A DNA stretch of 64,000 bases from Syngnathus acus (lineage: Eukaryota; Chordata; Actinopteri; Syngnathiformes; Syngnathidae), in assembly GCF_901709675.1 (NCBI RefSeq), contig NC_051091.1, positions 4,312,967-4,376,966 on the forward strand, written 5' to 3'. Under the pieces are notes generated by a model. The model did not search any database. It was given only the letters and a program-made list of their open reading frames with translations, and was not told the origin of the DNA. Below are positions 1 to 14,224 of the stretch, piece after piece (position 1 is the stretch's first letter; every line of letters starts with the position of its first letter). A program made the translations under genes and the position numbers.

Positions 1-783
1 GACAAGGCAGTCAGTCAGAAGGCCTTGGGTTCCTCCACCTAATTAGTAGCAGTGCTAGGCCGCAAAGGAGCCAGCATCAGCCGGCGTCAGCCGCCATGTG
101 AAACGGCTGCAGGGGAGCAGAGAACATCTCCCCGATGCTGACTCTGCGTTCAAAGAGCTTATCTGAGCCCGTCTGGCCTCGTCTTATCTGATGTGACCTC
201 AGTGCAAACGCCTCCTGTTTCATTTGGTGCACCGTGGACTCGTTCGTGTGCGCATTTAGGTGCGTTGGAAAGTAGCTGGGAATACACAAATGCTTTTTTT
301 GGATGGCAACCAGGCCAGAATGAGGTCGCCATTAGTCGTAACCCGCTGAGGGTCACATATCAAATAAGGCAACATTGTAGAATGGATTTGTTCTTTTGCG
401 GTGGTGATTTATGAAGTGATTAATAAGCGAGTTCTGAACGGGAGATGTTGCAGAGGGTTTTCATTTAAGGCCGCAGCTCGGCATGAACTAAATATCTGCT
501 ATGGCTTCCATGACCTTTTCATGCATGATGCTTAAAACCAATGTTTCTGCAATGACACTCATGGCACAAAGCCACAGTGGGCCGGCACAAACGATTCAGA
601 CACGATTCTGCTCCAGTGCTGCGGTAATTGTTGTTGCCCACTGTCTACCCCAGGAGTGACCCCGCTTCCCGAAATGCAAACACATGCAGATACAGATGCA
701 CATACTCAAACACATTAACACGCAATGTTGACACAGCTTCGGCAGGGATGACCCGCCCCCCCCCCCCCTTTCCCCGCACTCGC

Positions 784-807
784 TCACACACACACACACA
801 TACACAC
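784..807. repeat. (CA)n microsatellite
   Basis: Uninterrupted CA dinucleotides with a short flanking CA-like stretch, just downstream of a poly-C run. Confidence 0.9.
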
Positions 808-3800
808 CATATCCCCGCTTCTGCCTTCTTGATCCCTCATCCTATCATCCCTCCCTACACGTCACACATGCACGCACACACTGTGCTGTTTAGAGATCAG
901 AAGCCCAGCTCGGAGGCCCCACACCTGGGCATGTTTGTGGAGGAAGCGGGCCCTGGGCGGGCTGCGCTCCATGCGCCTGTCGACTGGCTCCACCAAGTCT
1001 GGCCAGCTGTGCTCCTGGCCTGGCCTCTTGCTGTGGGGGCTGTGCAGCTGGGAAAGGCATGTTTCCCAAAAGGGGAGAAAAAAGGACAGAGAGGGGCGGA
1101 GGGAGGGAGGGTGGACATAGAAAAAAAAAAAAAAAAAAAGGAAAAAAGGGGCCTTTGGGTTATTTCGAGATCATTACACATTCATCCCTGGGCTTTCCTA
1201 AAGCATCTCCCTTTGTATGGAAAAAACATACCACGGTTGATTCGAGATTAAGTCGCTTCGTGCTTTCCAGTTAATGAAAAATATTTTCATAAACATTGTG
1301 CAACTTTTGAATCACATAAATAGTAGCTGCCTTTTATTTTTCCAAATACAGCGTCGTAAACTGCAGCTGTTGTGATCAATGCTTCAAAATATAATTTTAA
1401 TTAAACACTGCCCGGGCATCATTCAGAAACTGTCTCGAAGAACAAATGTGTTCTTAAGTCGCAAATTCATTTTTATGCACTTTTCAATGGTAATGCGGTT
1501 TTCTCGGGAACACATTTAATCATTTCAAGCATGGTGTTTTGAGTTGAAGACAAAAGTGGTGTTCAAGTTAACGCGAAACAAAACACAAGAAAACAACATT
1601 TTCAAGAAAAGCAGTGTTTCAATTTGCTTGGTGTAATGGCTTAATCGTGTTCTGTGCCACATAACTATCACATGTGCCACTATAACCAGCACACGTCCAA
1701 AATATATTTGTGAACGAAACTCAAGTGTTATTTGGTCATTTTGGAAACTTCACAAAACAGATTATTCCATCAATGCATGAAATGTTATTTGGATACGAAG
1801 CAACCGTGGAAAACTTTCGCCAGTTGTAAGAGACAACAAACAAAGTTTTGGTATTTGCTATTTCAGATGTCACCTCATCCTGTGTGTGTACTTAGCCCGC
1901 TGCCACGCGGAGCTCCTTGGAGCCGCACAGCTGAGCCAAGCATCATCTCAGGAAGCGGACGACGTGTGGAAACGCTAGCTGCCACGTCCGCCCGTCACTC
2001 AGCAATCATCCAAGCTGAACCGTGCAGGCCTACGCAAAATGGCTACGGGGCTCATCCTCAGCCTTCCCTGAGGATGAGCGCCAAATACTACACCGCCTTA
2101 ATTATGAAGGATTGCGAGTGTGCTGATCTTATCAGAGCTGCTGTTGAGTTTGTGACGAACCTTCGCTATCTCGTTGAGAAATCTTGACTTGTATGCTAGC
2201 ACGCTGCTATTTTTCATAGTTCTGATTGTACATACGCTCCAAAGCGGTGACAGCTGCATAACCTCCATTGACCTGAATGTTCAGGTGAAACAACACGAGT
2301 CAATCCAGTGCAACTAAACTCATTTTAAAAACGAGAATCGACATCCCAAAGGAGACAATTTGGCCAAACAGAGCGTGGTGTGTCCCTCCAGTTCAAAGCA
2401 GTTTGACCCCAGGGGACGTCTAGGTGGCTTATTCACCGGCATGGTGTCACTATTGGCCTGCACGGAAGAACCAGTGATATAAGGTGAACATATGCCCATG
2501 TGTCAGGAAGAGCTATTGTTGTATTCTAAAGTAAAACAACATTCATGGTTGAGAGGTGATGCGTGGCTGGCTGGGAAAAAGTGAGAGCTCAGACAGAGAG
2601 GCGTCTCAAGTCAAACACTCGTTTCTTTTTACTGCGCCGCCTCCACACTCGTTGCTCACGCTGCTTTTGCTTCTGTTTGCTCCTCGGCCGAAGCCTCCTC
2701 CTTGTGGGAAGTCTGAGATTCTTCTGAGGCCGTGTTTACATCATAACCATCATTTTAATAAGTGCCATATGAAGATGACCCAAGAGCTCAAAGATCTCTG
2801 AAACCGAATCTGTCATCATCGTCAACACAGTAAACGTGCAACAGCAATCGGCAGATGTGCTTTTTTTTTAAACCGTTCACGCCACCGGGGAAATTGAAAT
2901 TTTAATCTTCTCGTAGATGTTATACGATGAAACTATATTTTCGGGAAAAAATAAGACTCTAACAACTTTTCCCGGTGCTTATTCCAAAATAAAAGAAAAA
3001 AAAAAAAGAAAATTTCCACTCTCACTTGGTGTGGTCAGCCCAAAATAAATGAACCACCAAAACAAATTGAAATACGACCTGTGGCACTTTGTTTTGGAGA
3101 AGACACAGTCAACCGCTACTTCCTCAACTCTCGCCCATATGGGGGTCGCCGTAGCAACCATTGCTATACCTGGAACATTACCTCGAGATATTCCTCACAG
3201 AGTGACATAAAATATCTCCTAAACTCTCCCTTCAGGCTGCTCTTTAGAGTAATGATATAATTCTGGGGGATCAAATTCATTTGGCACTGCCAAATAAAAC
3301 CTGCTGCAAATGGAAAACACAGTACAGAGGGAAAATCAAGTCCCCGGAGACACGCCGAGAGAAAGAACAAAAAAGTCCTGACAAAAGCAGAACGAGAGAA
3401 TTATCTGTGCAGCTGTCTGTGCATCAGGATGTCGCTCCCAGAGAGTCAACTCGGAGCAGCCTGATCACAGAGGCAGCACAGGAAGTCCCACAAAAAAGCA
3501 AAGGAAGTCAGCACCCAGCTCAAGGAAGTGATTTTTTATTTTTTGCAGGATCGGCTCCACGAAGTCTGGATCCTGTGAGGGAGGAGGAAGGGGGGCAGGC
3601 AGCTCGGCTAAACACCAGAGTGTGAGAGAGAAGGAAAAGGGAGGGAAAAACCGAGAGTAGGAGGGGAGGCAGGGAGAGATTACATTCTAAGAGCAGTGAC
3701 ATCTGTCTCCATGCCGCCCAGCTGTGTGTCATTTAGAAAAAGCCGCCTGGCATCAGCCAGCCATGCGCCTGATGCCGTGGCGCCAGGCGTTCCACTTGAA

Positions 3801-5485
3801 ATGACGCCGGGTGCCACCGCCGACTTATTTCCTCCAGCCTACGCGCAAATTGCTCACTTCAACACGAGTAAACACCGCCTTGTGTTTGGAAGGGTTGCCT
3901 TTCCTTTTCTCTTTTTTTTCCCCTAATCTGAGCTGTTTCCATTCTTCTTCTGCAATCCATTTCAATAGAATATGAAATGTGGCATAGACGCTCAGTAAGC
4001 AGATTAGTGGCTCTGGTGACAACAAGCCCCCCCCCCCCTCCAATCGCCATCTCCGCCCTTCCCATCACACACGCTCACACACACCTGTGCTCACATATTT
4101 ACCAGCTAAGCCGTCATTTTGCATGTAAATAATAGAATGTGTGGTTGGAGCGAAGAGGCGCTAACTTCCTCAGTGTTGCACCTGGGCGGACGTGGTTTGC
4201 ATAAAATGGGATGTGGGGACTGAAGTTGGGGGCAAGAGGACAACATCAGAGGTGTTAATGGAGTAAAACCTGATAAATAGATGGGGTTACTAATTTAGCC
4301 GCTAAACACGCTGTAAGTGTCATAATAGCCAAAGAGCCAGCGTGTTCTGCTGGCTGCGCATCTTCACCCCGAGCGGGTTCCTCAAATGCAAAATCTGAAC
4401 GACACTCGAGACCACTTTGACCTCACATCAAGACGGATAAGATGAAGCCGCCAGGTCTCGGCGCAGCCCGTGCGACCCGATCTGTATCTCGGTGTCCTCC
4501 CGCGAATCTTTTGCCTCTGCCCATTCTTGCCTGATAAATGATAACGGAAAAAAAGCAAATGTTCTCCGTTTGTTATCAGAGCCTATCAGGGCCTTAGAAG
4601 CGTATATGCTGAGGCCCGGTCAAGGTCAGAATGCCGTTCATCCAAAAATCCTTCAGGCCAGCGAGTTCTTTCAGATGGGACTCGCGCGTCTCGGAGTCAG
4701 CCGGCTACGCGCAGTCAAAACATTTGGCTTGGATTCCAGCAACAGACATAATTCAGCACAGCTTTGAAAGCAAAAGCTGATAATATTCAATAGAACTTGT
4801 GTCATCGCGCTGCAGAGTCGAGTGCTTCGGCTCGGCGCCGGCCCGCTATATTTGGGCATTTGGGCAGGATTTTAATGACTTTGCCGGAGCGATTTTAGCC
4901 CGTGTGTTGTTTCAGTCTCATTTTCAGCAAACGCTGTGATCACCTGGCTTTTGCGTCGCGCGGGCCTTTCACAGCGAGCACAAAGAGCCAAGGGGGCATT
5001 GGTCCACAAGAAAAGCCCAGCTTTGGCTTCTTTGAGAAAGCAGAGGTTTAGCTCTTTCACTTCCACCGCATTGTTATGCTAAGGCCCGGCTCGGGAAGAA
5101 GAGTGAACCATTAGCATGTGAAGAAGAGCCAACATCTGAGGGAAACACGTCTTTAAGGCCCCAAAGAAAAGAATCCATGCTGTCTCTCTCTCTCATTTTC
5201 TCACTCGCTCGCTCCTCGGCTCCTCTCTCGTTCCTCACCGTCCGTTTGATGGCCCTTTCTCTCTTTCTTCTTTCAAGCTTCTCCTGCCGCTTCTTTTGGC
5301 GCCAAGAGGGTTGAGATGTATGAGTGTCGAGGAGGATTAGAAATCGGAACGCTTGCTGATGACACAATGAATGCGGCTCTTGACACGCATTGCATAGTTG
5401 TATCAAAGAGGTAGTCCGAATCAATTAGAAATGGAAACCCGCATCGGCGCTGATCATCGGGGCCACCAGGACGGCCAAAGATATT

Positions 5486-5590
5486 TACCGCATTTTTCGC
5501 ACCACGAGGCACACTACAAATTTTTCAAAATGACCATTACGGATGAAAAACCTTCATTGATATTGTGTTTAATAATCCACGGCATGTAGT
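5486..5590. repeat. Degenerate relic resembling the 60.4-kb MITE terminus
   Basis: The words TACCGCATTTTTCGCACCACGAGGC resemble, with several mismatches, the terminal block of the MITE at 60425-60594 (TACCGTAATTTTCGGACTAT...). No clear opposite terminus is visible, so this would be an old, truncated copy. Confidence 0.35.
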
Positions 5591-8040
5591 TATGTTGATT
5601 TGAAAGTATTTAAACTCAAACTACAATGTAGCCAAAGTGCAGCTAGGTCACTTACATATTCTCAGATGAGAGCAATAATACAATGCAATGCAAACTATGT
5701 TATGTCATTATCCACAAAATTGCTTATGTCTCATAATGATGCAGTATGCTCAAGGTCCGCACGAGCGATCACGCTGGAACAATCATATTTCTTGGATAAT
5801 TAAAATTGGCGACATTTTGAGTGAAAGCAGATTGCTGTAAACGGAGCAGGCTGAACTTACTGACGACAGAGCCGCGGCCTGTCGGGGGTGGGGGGGGGGC
5901 AGCTGCGGGATGAATCACGGTGCCGACACACGTACGCGTAATCTTGGGTGGGAACACACACATGCTCCTCTGGATAACAGCTGGACTGGAACAAAATACA
6001 AGAACGAGAGGAAAAAAAAATTCATTAGGAGTTTAACGATACTTTATGACATCATTTATCGATCCTGTACTTTATTCTTATTTATTTAATTGTATTAGAT
6101 CTTTTTATGACATTATAAAATATTTTTTTTGATGATTCAGCAAAATGTGCGATGTTTGGGGTTCCACAATATAGCAGAATAGGCAAAATAATGCTGAATC
6201 AGCCATCATCCTTGAAAGCTACTGCTCTCTGTTGACATCAAAACCGAGTCAGTTATGAGTGGCAGGATAACAAAGCATATGATAAACACCAATCTCTCAA
6301 GGCTCTTTGCTCAAAACTTTCCAGCTGAGTAACGACTCGCTGTAGGAAAAAAAAAAAAAAAAGATGGATGACTAAGCCGTGCACCTGCCTCGATTTCAGG
6401 CTATTACACTGACAGGAGGGGAGGGGCTGAGTTGGTATGAAAAAAGAGAAGGAATTTCCAAGGACAGGCAAGATGTTGTGAAATCATATTGCGCATGTGA
6501 CCCGTACAGCTGCAGAGGGACGGGCTAGCTGTGTGTGTAATAGTATGAATCACCAGCAGAGTTCCTCAAAATTCAGAACAATCGCTCTCCTCCATTTCTT
6601 CACAGTTTGATCTTCGTAGTCGGTCTACTCAAACGCAGGTGGACAAGCGAGATGATCGCATTAAGCTAAAAACAAGTCAACACAAACACACACCTTTTAA
6701 CAATGAACAATGCCAGAGTCATGCAGTTTCTTCATCAGCATGAGATCATGTGACACATATAACACAGAGAAGTCACACACGCATTTCCTCCCCAATTGAG
6801 TGCAGGTGGCTGACGGCAGCAGCCGGGGCAACATTCCTGCCCTGTTGTTAAGTGACATCTCCCTTGTACAAGTGTCCTCATCCAGGAAAAGCAAATGACT
6901 CATGGGCTTGTTTACTTCACATGGCAGCCACTCGCAATACGTGGAAGCCAGGGGGGGGCTGCTATACGGTCTGGACACCTGTTGTGTTAGATGCAGACGT
7001 GACTTGGGAAGCAGCGTGTAGGCACGGTGGGTTTCCGTGGTTTCCGAGGTTGGGGTCAATTTTGACCTTTCTGTGGGGGAGGTTTACTGGGTAGCTATCA
7101 TCCTGCTTCCCTCCCTTCTTCCAAAAACATTCATGTTAATTGAAGACCCTAAAGTGTAAATGCCTTCAAAAAGTACTGTACTGTCCTTACATCTGGATCT
7201 GATACTCACGTTCTTTTGAAATCATCGTTTTTTCCTGTGAGCTCAAGTGGTGGAACATTTGACTGACAAGTGTGTTTTGTTGCCCGGGAGTGTCCTCAAA
7301 CAACAAAATCAGAGTCTTTGCACAAATATAACTTTTTGGAATGTTCTGGTTAAGGAAGGAGCCGCGGGTGTGTTACGTATTATTCTGCATACCTCGCTGA
7401 TAATTGTGATGTTAATAACATTTCGCTTTCAATTTGAAACTTGCTAACCAAAGATTCCACGTGTGGCTCGTGAAACTTGTTTCATTCTTTGGAGTACTGT
7501 GCTTTGGTCACTACTGATGGCAAAATCCACTTTACGTGTGCGTAAAGTTATTTTCAACAACCAGGGCGGGGCATGGTCCTTGACGACTTTTATTAGCACG
7601 TCTACTGAGCGGCATCTTTGCAGCTGACAGATGCTCTGACATCAAGAGAGGGAACATGCTTTATTTTTTCTCTCTCCTCTCTTTCATAATACAGATAAAG
7701 ACTCAAATGTGATGATAACGTCCATGGCCACTTATAACCACTTGCATAACTTATTGAGATCCAATATGAGAGCTATATAAAAAATTCGGGCCCTTTTTTT
7801 ATATTCAATGCTCTATATTGATTTAAAAATATATGTATCATTGTTGTCTGTGGAGTTTGTTATCATATTATAATTTCTAGTCTATCCATAGATAGATATA
7901 ACCTTAGCAGCTGCAATGGAGGGAGGATGTGACAGTTTCCATTGGCTTTTTTCAACAAGAATTAAAATTGGAGTAACGACACCAGAATAGAGCACATGTA
8001 CAAAGACACCTGTCGACTCTCTCAGTTCCTGCTACAGCTA

Positions 8041-8225
8041 AGTCTAACCGATGAATAATATCCTCCATCCATCCGTCCGTCCCGTCCGTCCGTCCATCCA
8101 TCTGTCCATCCATCCATCACCGATCCCCTTGCGGCCACGCTGGAGCCTATCCTAGCTGACTTTGGACAGCAGCGGTGTACACCCTGAACTGGTCGCCAGC
8201 CAATCACAGGGCACACCTAGACATC
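8041..8225. repeat. Teleost interspersed repeat copy with (ATCC)-rich head
   Basis: A TCCATCCATCC / CCGTCCGT low-complexity head is followed by blocks reading CTGGAGCCTATCCTAGCTGA and TGAACTGGTCGCCAGCCAAT. Related words recur at 63857-63890 and, in the opposite orientation, at 40303-40573. This is a repeat pattern very common in fish genomes. I do not assign a family name. Minus-strand frames across it are artefacts. Confidence 0.8.
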
Positions 8226-8997
8226 CACAGACCATAACAGAATTTGGGGAGGTAAGCACTGGCAGTTCCCCAGTGAAGAGGGTGCCAACACTTTAACTAT
8301 TCAAGCTTTGGTCGGTGATGCTGAATTGAGAGCTTTGGAATGTGTCTTTAATACTGATTGAATAGTTAAATCCGTCCACAGTCAAGCTCGCCGCAGTGCC
8401 CTGGAGGGTAAATGTGTTATCCAGGGTCCCCAAGGACTGTCCAGTGGTCCTCTGTGTGGTCTGCACACCACCCCCCTGACCCCTACTGAAGGCTGAGACC
8501 GTTTTTCTGCCTCCTTGTCCTCCTTTGATATCAAGAGTGCTGGAATGGAGGAATACAACTGCAAAGAGGGTGGGAGGGAGCTAGGAGGGGGCGGGGGGTT
8601 GCCGGGTCTCCCTAGTTGCCAAGCGAACGCCATATGGGCAGCTCACTGGTGTTACTGGGGGCCCAGGGCTGTTCCCAGAATTCACATGATAATGAAGCCC
8701 GGGGCCATTCAGAGTGCTGGCCTAAAGCTGGGCCTAAGAGCTTTTGATAGCCCCCGGCAGGCTGTAGGCCTGCCCACCCCGGGCCCAGCCAGCTTTCCTG
8801 CCAGGCCTAAACCACCTGTTTGATTTTCCCAGGGCCCTGCCACAGTGCGGCGGGATGGAGGGAGCAGGGAGGGGCAGCAAAGGAATGCCTCACGTTTTGT
8901 CACCAAGTGTGTACTTCCCATTTACTTCCTCTTTATAATCCCTGCAGCCCTCCCCTCACATGCACTCACAGTTGGTCACATAAATATAACCTAGATG

Positions 8998-9013
8998 CAC
9001 ACACACACACACA
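8998..9013. repeat. (CA)n microsatellite
   Basis: About eight CA units, uninterrupted. Confidence 0.85.
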
Positions 9014-10059
9014 TCACCGGTTTTCCCTTCACTAACACAGTTCCCGGGAGAAGAATGAAGTTTGAAAGTAGGGCACCTTCTGCTGCTCTAGGAGCTTCAC
9101 ACAAGCAGATTCCTGGAAGTGGCCCCTGGATACGAGTCTCTTACGTGGGAACCAGGGGACCACGCGCTCTTGGGTGGGTGGGGTGGGGGAGCAGTTGGGG
9201 TGGAGGAGAAGATGATGGGGACGCAGTGGATGAAGCGATGGGAGTGTTGAAAGAAAGAGGGAAGCCTCCCCAATTGCGGGGGGTCGACGTATGTTTACAG
9301 GGGGCACATTCCTCTATCGTGAGAATGGCCGACCGCGTCGGATAACGCCAGCACAGACATGGCAGATGGCCTCAGGCCCAACGCATTGTAACTACTGTAC
9401 ATAAAAACAAATGATGTGTGAACAAAATCTCTCAATCTTCTTGACTGGATGATTTATTAAGAGATTTTTCTCAAGATGACTACCTTGCCAAAACATATAA
9501 ATCTAAAATGCGGCTCAACCTCTGGGCGACATTTCTGTGTGGTTCTTGTGATCCGAGCAGGTGCGCAGGTGTGGGCGTTGTGTACTCTGTAGCCACTTTT
9601 GGTTCCCAGTGCGAAGGCGGGGCAGCGTTCCTGCAGTTTAACCTGAACTGCCGCCTCGCTGAGGGCTAACACCTGCAACACCAGCAAAGAGCAAACTCGA
9701 AACGGCATCCGCCGGTGGGGGGTGGCGTCTCATCTCACCTGACACGGTCTCTGGTTGCCGTGCTACTTCAGCATGTTATTCAGGAGAGGTGCTCAGGGGA
9801 CGGCAAAGTGTTACAATACCTGCGCGGTGTCGCACTTTGGACGATGACAAGAATACATGCAGCTCCACCTGTTGCACCTGGATTCCTGACTGGAGGGCCT
9901 GTGAATGGAGAAGCGAATTCCCACACCCCAGGAAATTAACTCGCCCTTGTCGTTGCACTTTTGACGAGGGCAAGCAACAAACAAGAGCGGAAACCTGAGT
10001 GCGGCGGAGGTGCGACTTAAATGTCAAGAGCGAAACAAAAACCTTCCAGAGGCCCAAAT

Positions 10060-10480
10060 AACTTGATTATAGCCGCTCCCACAATCAAAACAAAAGTGTC
10101 AGGCCCAATCTGTTCACTGTCAATGGCAGCTCTCATTTGTCAAGCCCATCCAAGAGCTCGGTTCTCAGGCGACTTGCACAATGCCCGGTGACAAACAGGA
10201 GGGCTCTCCTTTTAGCCCTGCCTGCCACCGGGAAGCCCATCTGAAGTATTATCTTGGGTGGAAGAGTGGAGGAGAGGGCTCAGCCTGGCCCAGCCATTGT
10301 CCCCAGGCCCGGGCCCTCTGAATGGGGCTTTGTCAGCTCCCCAGCTGCCACTGTCCGAGCTCCGTCTTTGGGCTCGGGCTCCTGTGTCCCCTGGCCGTGC
10401 TGACTGGACGCCTCTGTGCAGCTGTGGGGATGCGAGCGTTTGTTTGAGCGCCAGATAAAGAGAGAGGTCAGGTGACCGAC
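10060..10480. promoter_or_regulatory. Candidate cis-regulatory block
   Basis: A complex stretch of mixed base composition without an open frame of note. It has clustered motif-like words: CTGTCAATGGCAGC, CCATTGTCC, CAGATAAAG and E-boxes of CAGCTG type. The texture resembles vertebrate conserved non-coding enhancers near developmental genes. This is an inference from motif density; conservation was not tested. Confidence 0.3.
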
Positions 10481-11801
10481 TATAAATGGATGCCTCTCGC
10501 TTGTCATTTTTTACTGCCGCTTTGGCTTTCTCTGCCATCTCAGGCAACGCTCGCCAATGCTTAACCATCAATAAAGTCGAATCAATACACGTAAATTTGT
10601 GTCAACTTAGCAGGGCCTTAGGCGCTTCAGAGCAATTACTACTGACCTTTGATCTTTCCACTTTAGGTCCCGTGAAATCCTTCACTAACTTTTTTGGGGA
10701 TCATCACAGACTGATTTTAGGTACTAAGTGGCACTTTGGTTTTTATGTCGTGAAAAGGTTTGGATGGCGTTGTGGCCTCCTCAGTATATATAAATAATAG
10801 AAGTGATATATTGTGCGACTAATCCTAATGGTGCAATACGATCATGAGTTTAAAAATTCTTGAATTGGATTTAAGAAAAGCTCTGTCATTTGTTTGGTCT
10901 TTACCGGCCCGCTAAGGAGGGGAAAGGTGGAGGGGGCAGCTGGCCGGCAGCAATCAGTTTCGTCCGCCCCCCCCCCATGGGCATCTTCTGGCACCAGCTG
11001 GGGAACAGCTGGTCCCCCTTCTGCTACCAGTGGACCTGGACTCTGTTGGAGTCCTGGCCAAGAGATGGCCTCACAGGATCCGACAAGTGGGTAGCATTCA
11101 ACTTTCCGCTAATGAAGAGGCTTCATTAGGCTACACTTACAGTTTCTATAATGGTGCATCTATTGTTCGCTGTACAACCACTGGGCCGGTCAGGACAAAG
11201 GAGAAGCTCGTGGCTTGTGCTGACCTCAATGCAAAGTCAGTGTAAACTCACCCGCCCGTCCACTATGTGGGATGTCACCAGCAAAACGGTTTGCAGGAAG
11301 AATGAAGAAGTGGAGGGAGGGCTGAGGTGGCGTTGGGAAAAAGTTGCTGGTGGTTGCAGTGGTAGCAGGCCGGGGTGGGGGAAGGGGGGCATGACCAGCC
11401 GACGGAAGAGGGACTCGGGCGTTATTAGATTCGCAACAAGCCGTAACACTGTCTCCCATTGTGTTTCCCCCTCCCCTGCCCTTCCCCAAGCCGTGACCGG
11501 AGAAAACACTAGCAAGCATCCCCTCCATCTCACTCCCCACTCACCAAACTCGAGCCGACCCCCCCACCCCACTCACACCCCCGACTAAAGCTCTCTCTCC
11601 AGGCAATTGCCACTGGAGTGGAAAGTATTCCAGAGTACAATGTCTGTGCTCTCAATGGGTGCTTTAGCATGCCACCAGTGCGCTGTCACCAGCAGATGGG
11701 GAGCTAATTAGAAGCCATTAAAGGGCTTTGATAGTGTGTGTGGGAACCAGGCAGTGGGAGATGGCCACCGGGGTGTAAGGAGGGATACGTTTTGGGTCTC
11801 A

Positions 11802-11833
11802 CACACACACACACTCACACACACACACACACG
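11802..11833. repeat. (CA)n microsatellite
   Basis: CA dinucleotides interrupted once by CT. A minus-strand frame across it reads as a VCV repeat and is not a gene. Confidence 0.9.
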
Positions 11834-14224
11834 TAGGCAAGAGACCAAACTGTCGCCGTCGGGCCAAGGACATAGACTGGAGGACACCTGCGGGCCTTCA
11901 AGGATAAAGTGCAGATAGTACAACCTGCACAGTGGAAAATGGCACCCAACTCGCCAGTCAGGGGAAAAACAAAAACATTTTGACAGTCGGCTCCGGCCAG
12001 TCTGCGCTGCCGATGACACATCTCTGAAGCAGGACTCCCACAGGAAGTGACCTCCCAACCGTGGGCCCTCAGTCATTACAGAGGGAGGTGCCAAGCCACA
12101 CCACAGCGCCGCAGCATCTCCAGGAATCCAGGCGGGGTGTGTACGTGCAGCAGCTGACAAACGACAACACAAAATCTTACATTTCACTTCCTGCCCAGAG
12201 TGGAACGTCGCGACGTGTCCGTCATCATTGAGATGTTGTAGTTGAGGCCATGCAAACATGCACGCCTTCCTGGTCTCACACGAGTCTCTCGACTCGCCTG
12301 CTCACCTGCACACAGGTGTGATCATTATCTAGCAAACAGGAAGAGCCTGACTGGGAACTGGAAACTCATCGCACAGCTGCAGGGACAGCCTATGTGTGTG
12401 TGTGTGCATGTAGATGATAAATCACAAATGAGCGAGGCAAGCTCAATAGCTAGCTAGCAGCTTGTTAGCCATCTAACTAGCTAGATAGATAACTAATAAG
12501 CTTTTCTTATTTTATTTTGGCTTTATTATTTTATTATTAGTCTCATAAACTGAAAGAGCAGCAAGTGTGTGCTGAAATAACCGTTTCTGACACTCCTCTG
12601 TCCAAGAAACAAAAAGATTTCCTCCCTGTCACGATTATTGTGACTCGGGCCACTTTCATGTTTGAGGAAGTAGTAAGACTGCTTCGTATTGTCCCAACAG
12701 TAATAAAAACAGCAGCAGCAAAAGTCTGTTGGAATGTCTCATTTCCTCTAAAGGAATTCCTGCATCAACCTTTCCCGAATACTTCCTGTAATGTGCTTTA
12801 CTCGCACTCGTGATAAAGAGGGCGTATTATTGAGTATGCTTCCCCTAGACCAAATGGAACAATGTCTTCGACCAAACAACACCCCCCCCCCAAAAAAGTG
12901 GCTAAAATACACAATGTTCTTTAAGAGCCTTTCTGCCGTTTGATGGCTGCAGGATGTTGCGACAGACCGTCGCAAACGGTAGCCTGTCAGCAAACATAAA
13001 ATACTGGTAAAGAGCCATCATGTAACGGCTCCACTGGGAAATGAATCCCGTGTGGGCAATGAAGGCGGGCCGGGTTGGGGTGCCGCGAGCGGGCACTGCC
13101 ATTCTGTCAGTTAAAATCAGGAGCTAATATGGTTCACTTTTCTTTGGCCTCCTCTGCCTCTTCCCTCTGTCTCCTCTTGCCTTGATGTGCTCTAAACATG
13201 CTAAAAAGGGCCCAGCTGTGTGGCGTTATTGTTGGTGTCAGTAGGAAGTGCTGATAGCTTTTGCAGCTGAACAAAAGCTGGATGAGGGGTGTGGAGGGGT
13301 GCTCCAGACACTGTGGCTCCAGCCTAGATTCTCTCCCACAATCCCTGAATCGCGCTTCCATTGTTCTGCCCACCCGGCCCTCCCACCGCCCCGTCAGCTG
13401 CGACCTGGGACAGAGGGCAGGGGGGTGTAAGAGAGAAAAAAGAAAGTTGGAGAGAAGTTTTTACAGGTTACTGCAACAGAAGGAAGAAAAAGCCTTGGGC
13501 TAGGGAGATTGGTTAAAAGAAAACAATGAGCCGTGGCTCTTTTAATAGCTTTTGGACTCGAGCAAGAATGATTTACAACAATATGTTGCATGTGTTTGCA
13601 CAAGTCCAACATACAATCAAATATCAGGAAAAATCTATTCAAATGTCGACGGTATATAGACTATGAGAATAAAAAGGTTAGCTGAAACTTGATTGCGTGT
13701 ACAATTCTGCCTTTTTGTGTTACAACAGAATTTGTTCACACTAAGGAAACTGGTCTGGACAAAAATGACGAAATATCTCGTTACATAAGCTTTGATTTTT
13801 TTTACCCGTCAATGACACTTCTGCACCTGTCAACAGGTATTTTGGCACACTTCTCCGGCTGGTTTGAAAATCTTCCACGGGCGTTAAAAAAGGTTTAGGT
13901 CAGGGCTCATCAAAAGGACATTTCGATTTAGTTTGGTATTTTGTTCTCAAAATTGTTTTATAGCTCATATGAAAAGTTTTTAAAACGTTTGACTATTATG
14001 CAAAAAGACATCATAATCTGTACATTGATGGGCAAAAGACCAAACGCCTACGCGAAAGTGATCATGTGAAAGAATGCAAGCGATGTGTGTTAAAATGCAA
14101 ATTCAGGTCCTCCTTCTTCTCCTCCCCCTCCTCCCGAGCTCGCTCTCGGCCAGCGGCGCCCGCGCAGGTGCGTGGGGCGGTAATCTCATCTGGCCGCTCC
14201 AAGGTGATAAATGAACGACAAAGC

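Larger units (their letters stand above)
1..8040. other. Gene-free region with candidate regulatory blocks
   Basis: I recognise no protein or RNA gene here. Open frames are short, lack family similarity and mostly run through simple repeats. The stretch holds poly-C at about 748-758, (CA)n at 784-807, poly-A at 1120-1139, poly-C near 4027-4038 and a poly-A run near 6344-6362. GC-richer, complex blocks without frames (about 3,700-3,860 and 4,330-5,100) could be conserved non-coding elements, but that is a guess from composition alone. An A+T-rich stretch occupies about 6,000-6,200. Confidence 0.6.
8226..14100. other. Gene-free region upstream of id1
   Basis: No gene is recognised. Several complex GC-rich blocks (about 8,600-8,830, 10,060-10,480 and 13,020-13,120) contain clustered motif-like words, such as CCATTGT-type SOX sites and TGTCAA/TGACAG MEIS-like sites in the 10.06-10.48 kb block. 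They may be enhancers, but this rests on composition and motifs only. Microsatellites lie at 8998-9013 (CA) and 11802-11833 (CA). A stretch of AGCTAG/TAGATA low complexity occupies about 12,450-12,500. Confidence 0.55.

Noticed and set aside
628-1251. 207-aa plus-strand frame
   Set aside because: It runs through poly-C, CA-repeat and poly-A tracts. Composition is repeat-driven and no domain is recognisable.
8022-8216. 64-aa minus-strand frame with DGWTDG repeats
   Set aside because: It is translation of the ATCC/CCGT low-complexity head of an interspersed repeat.
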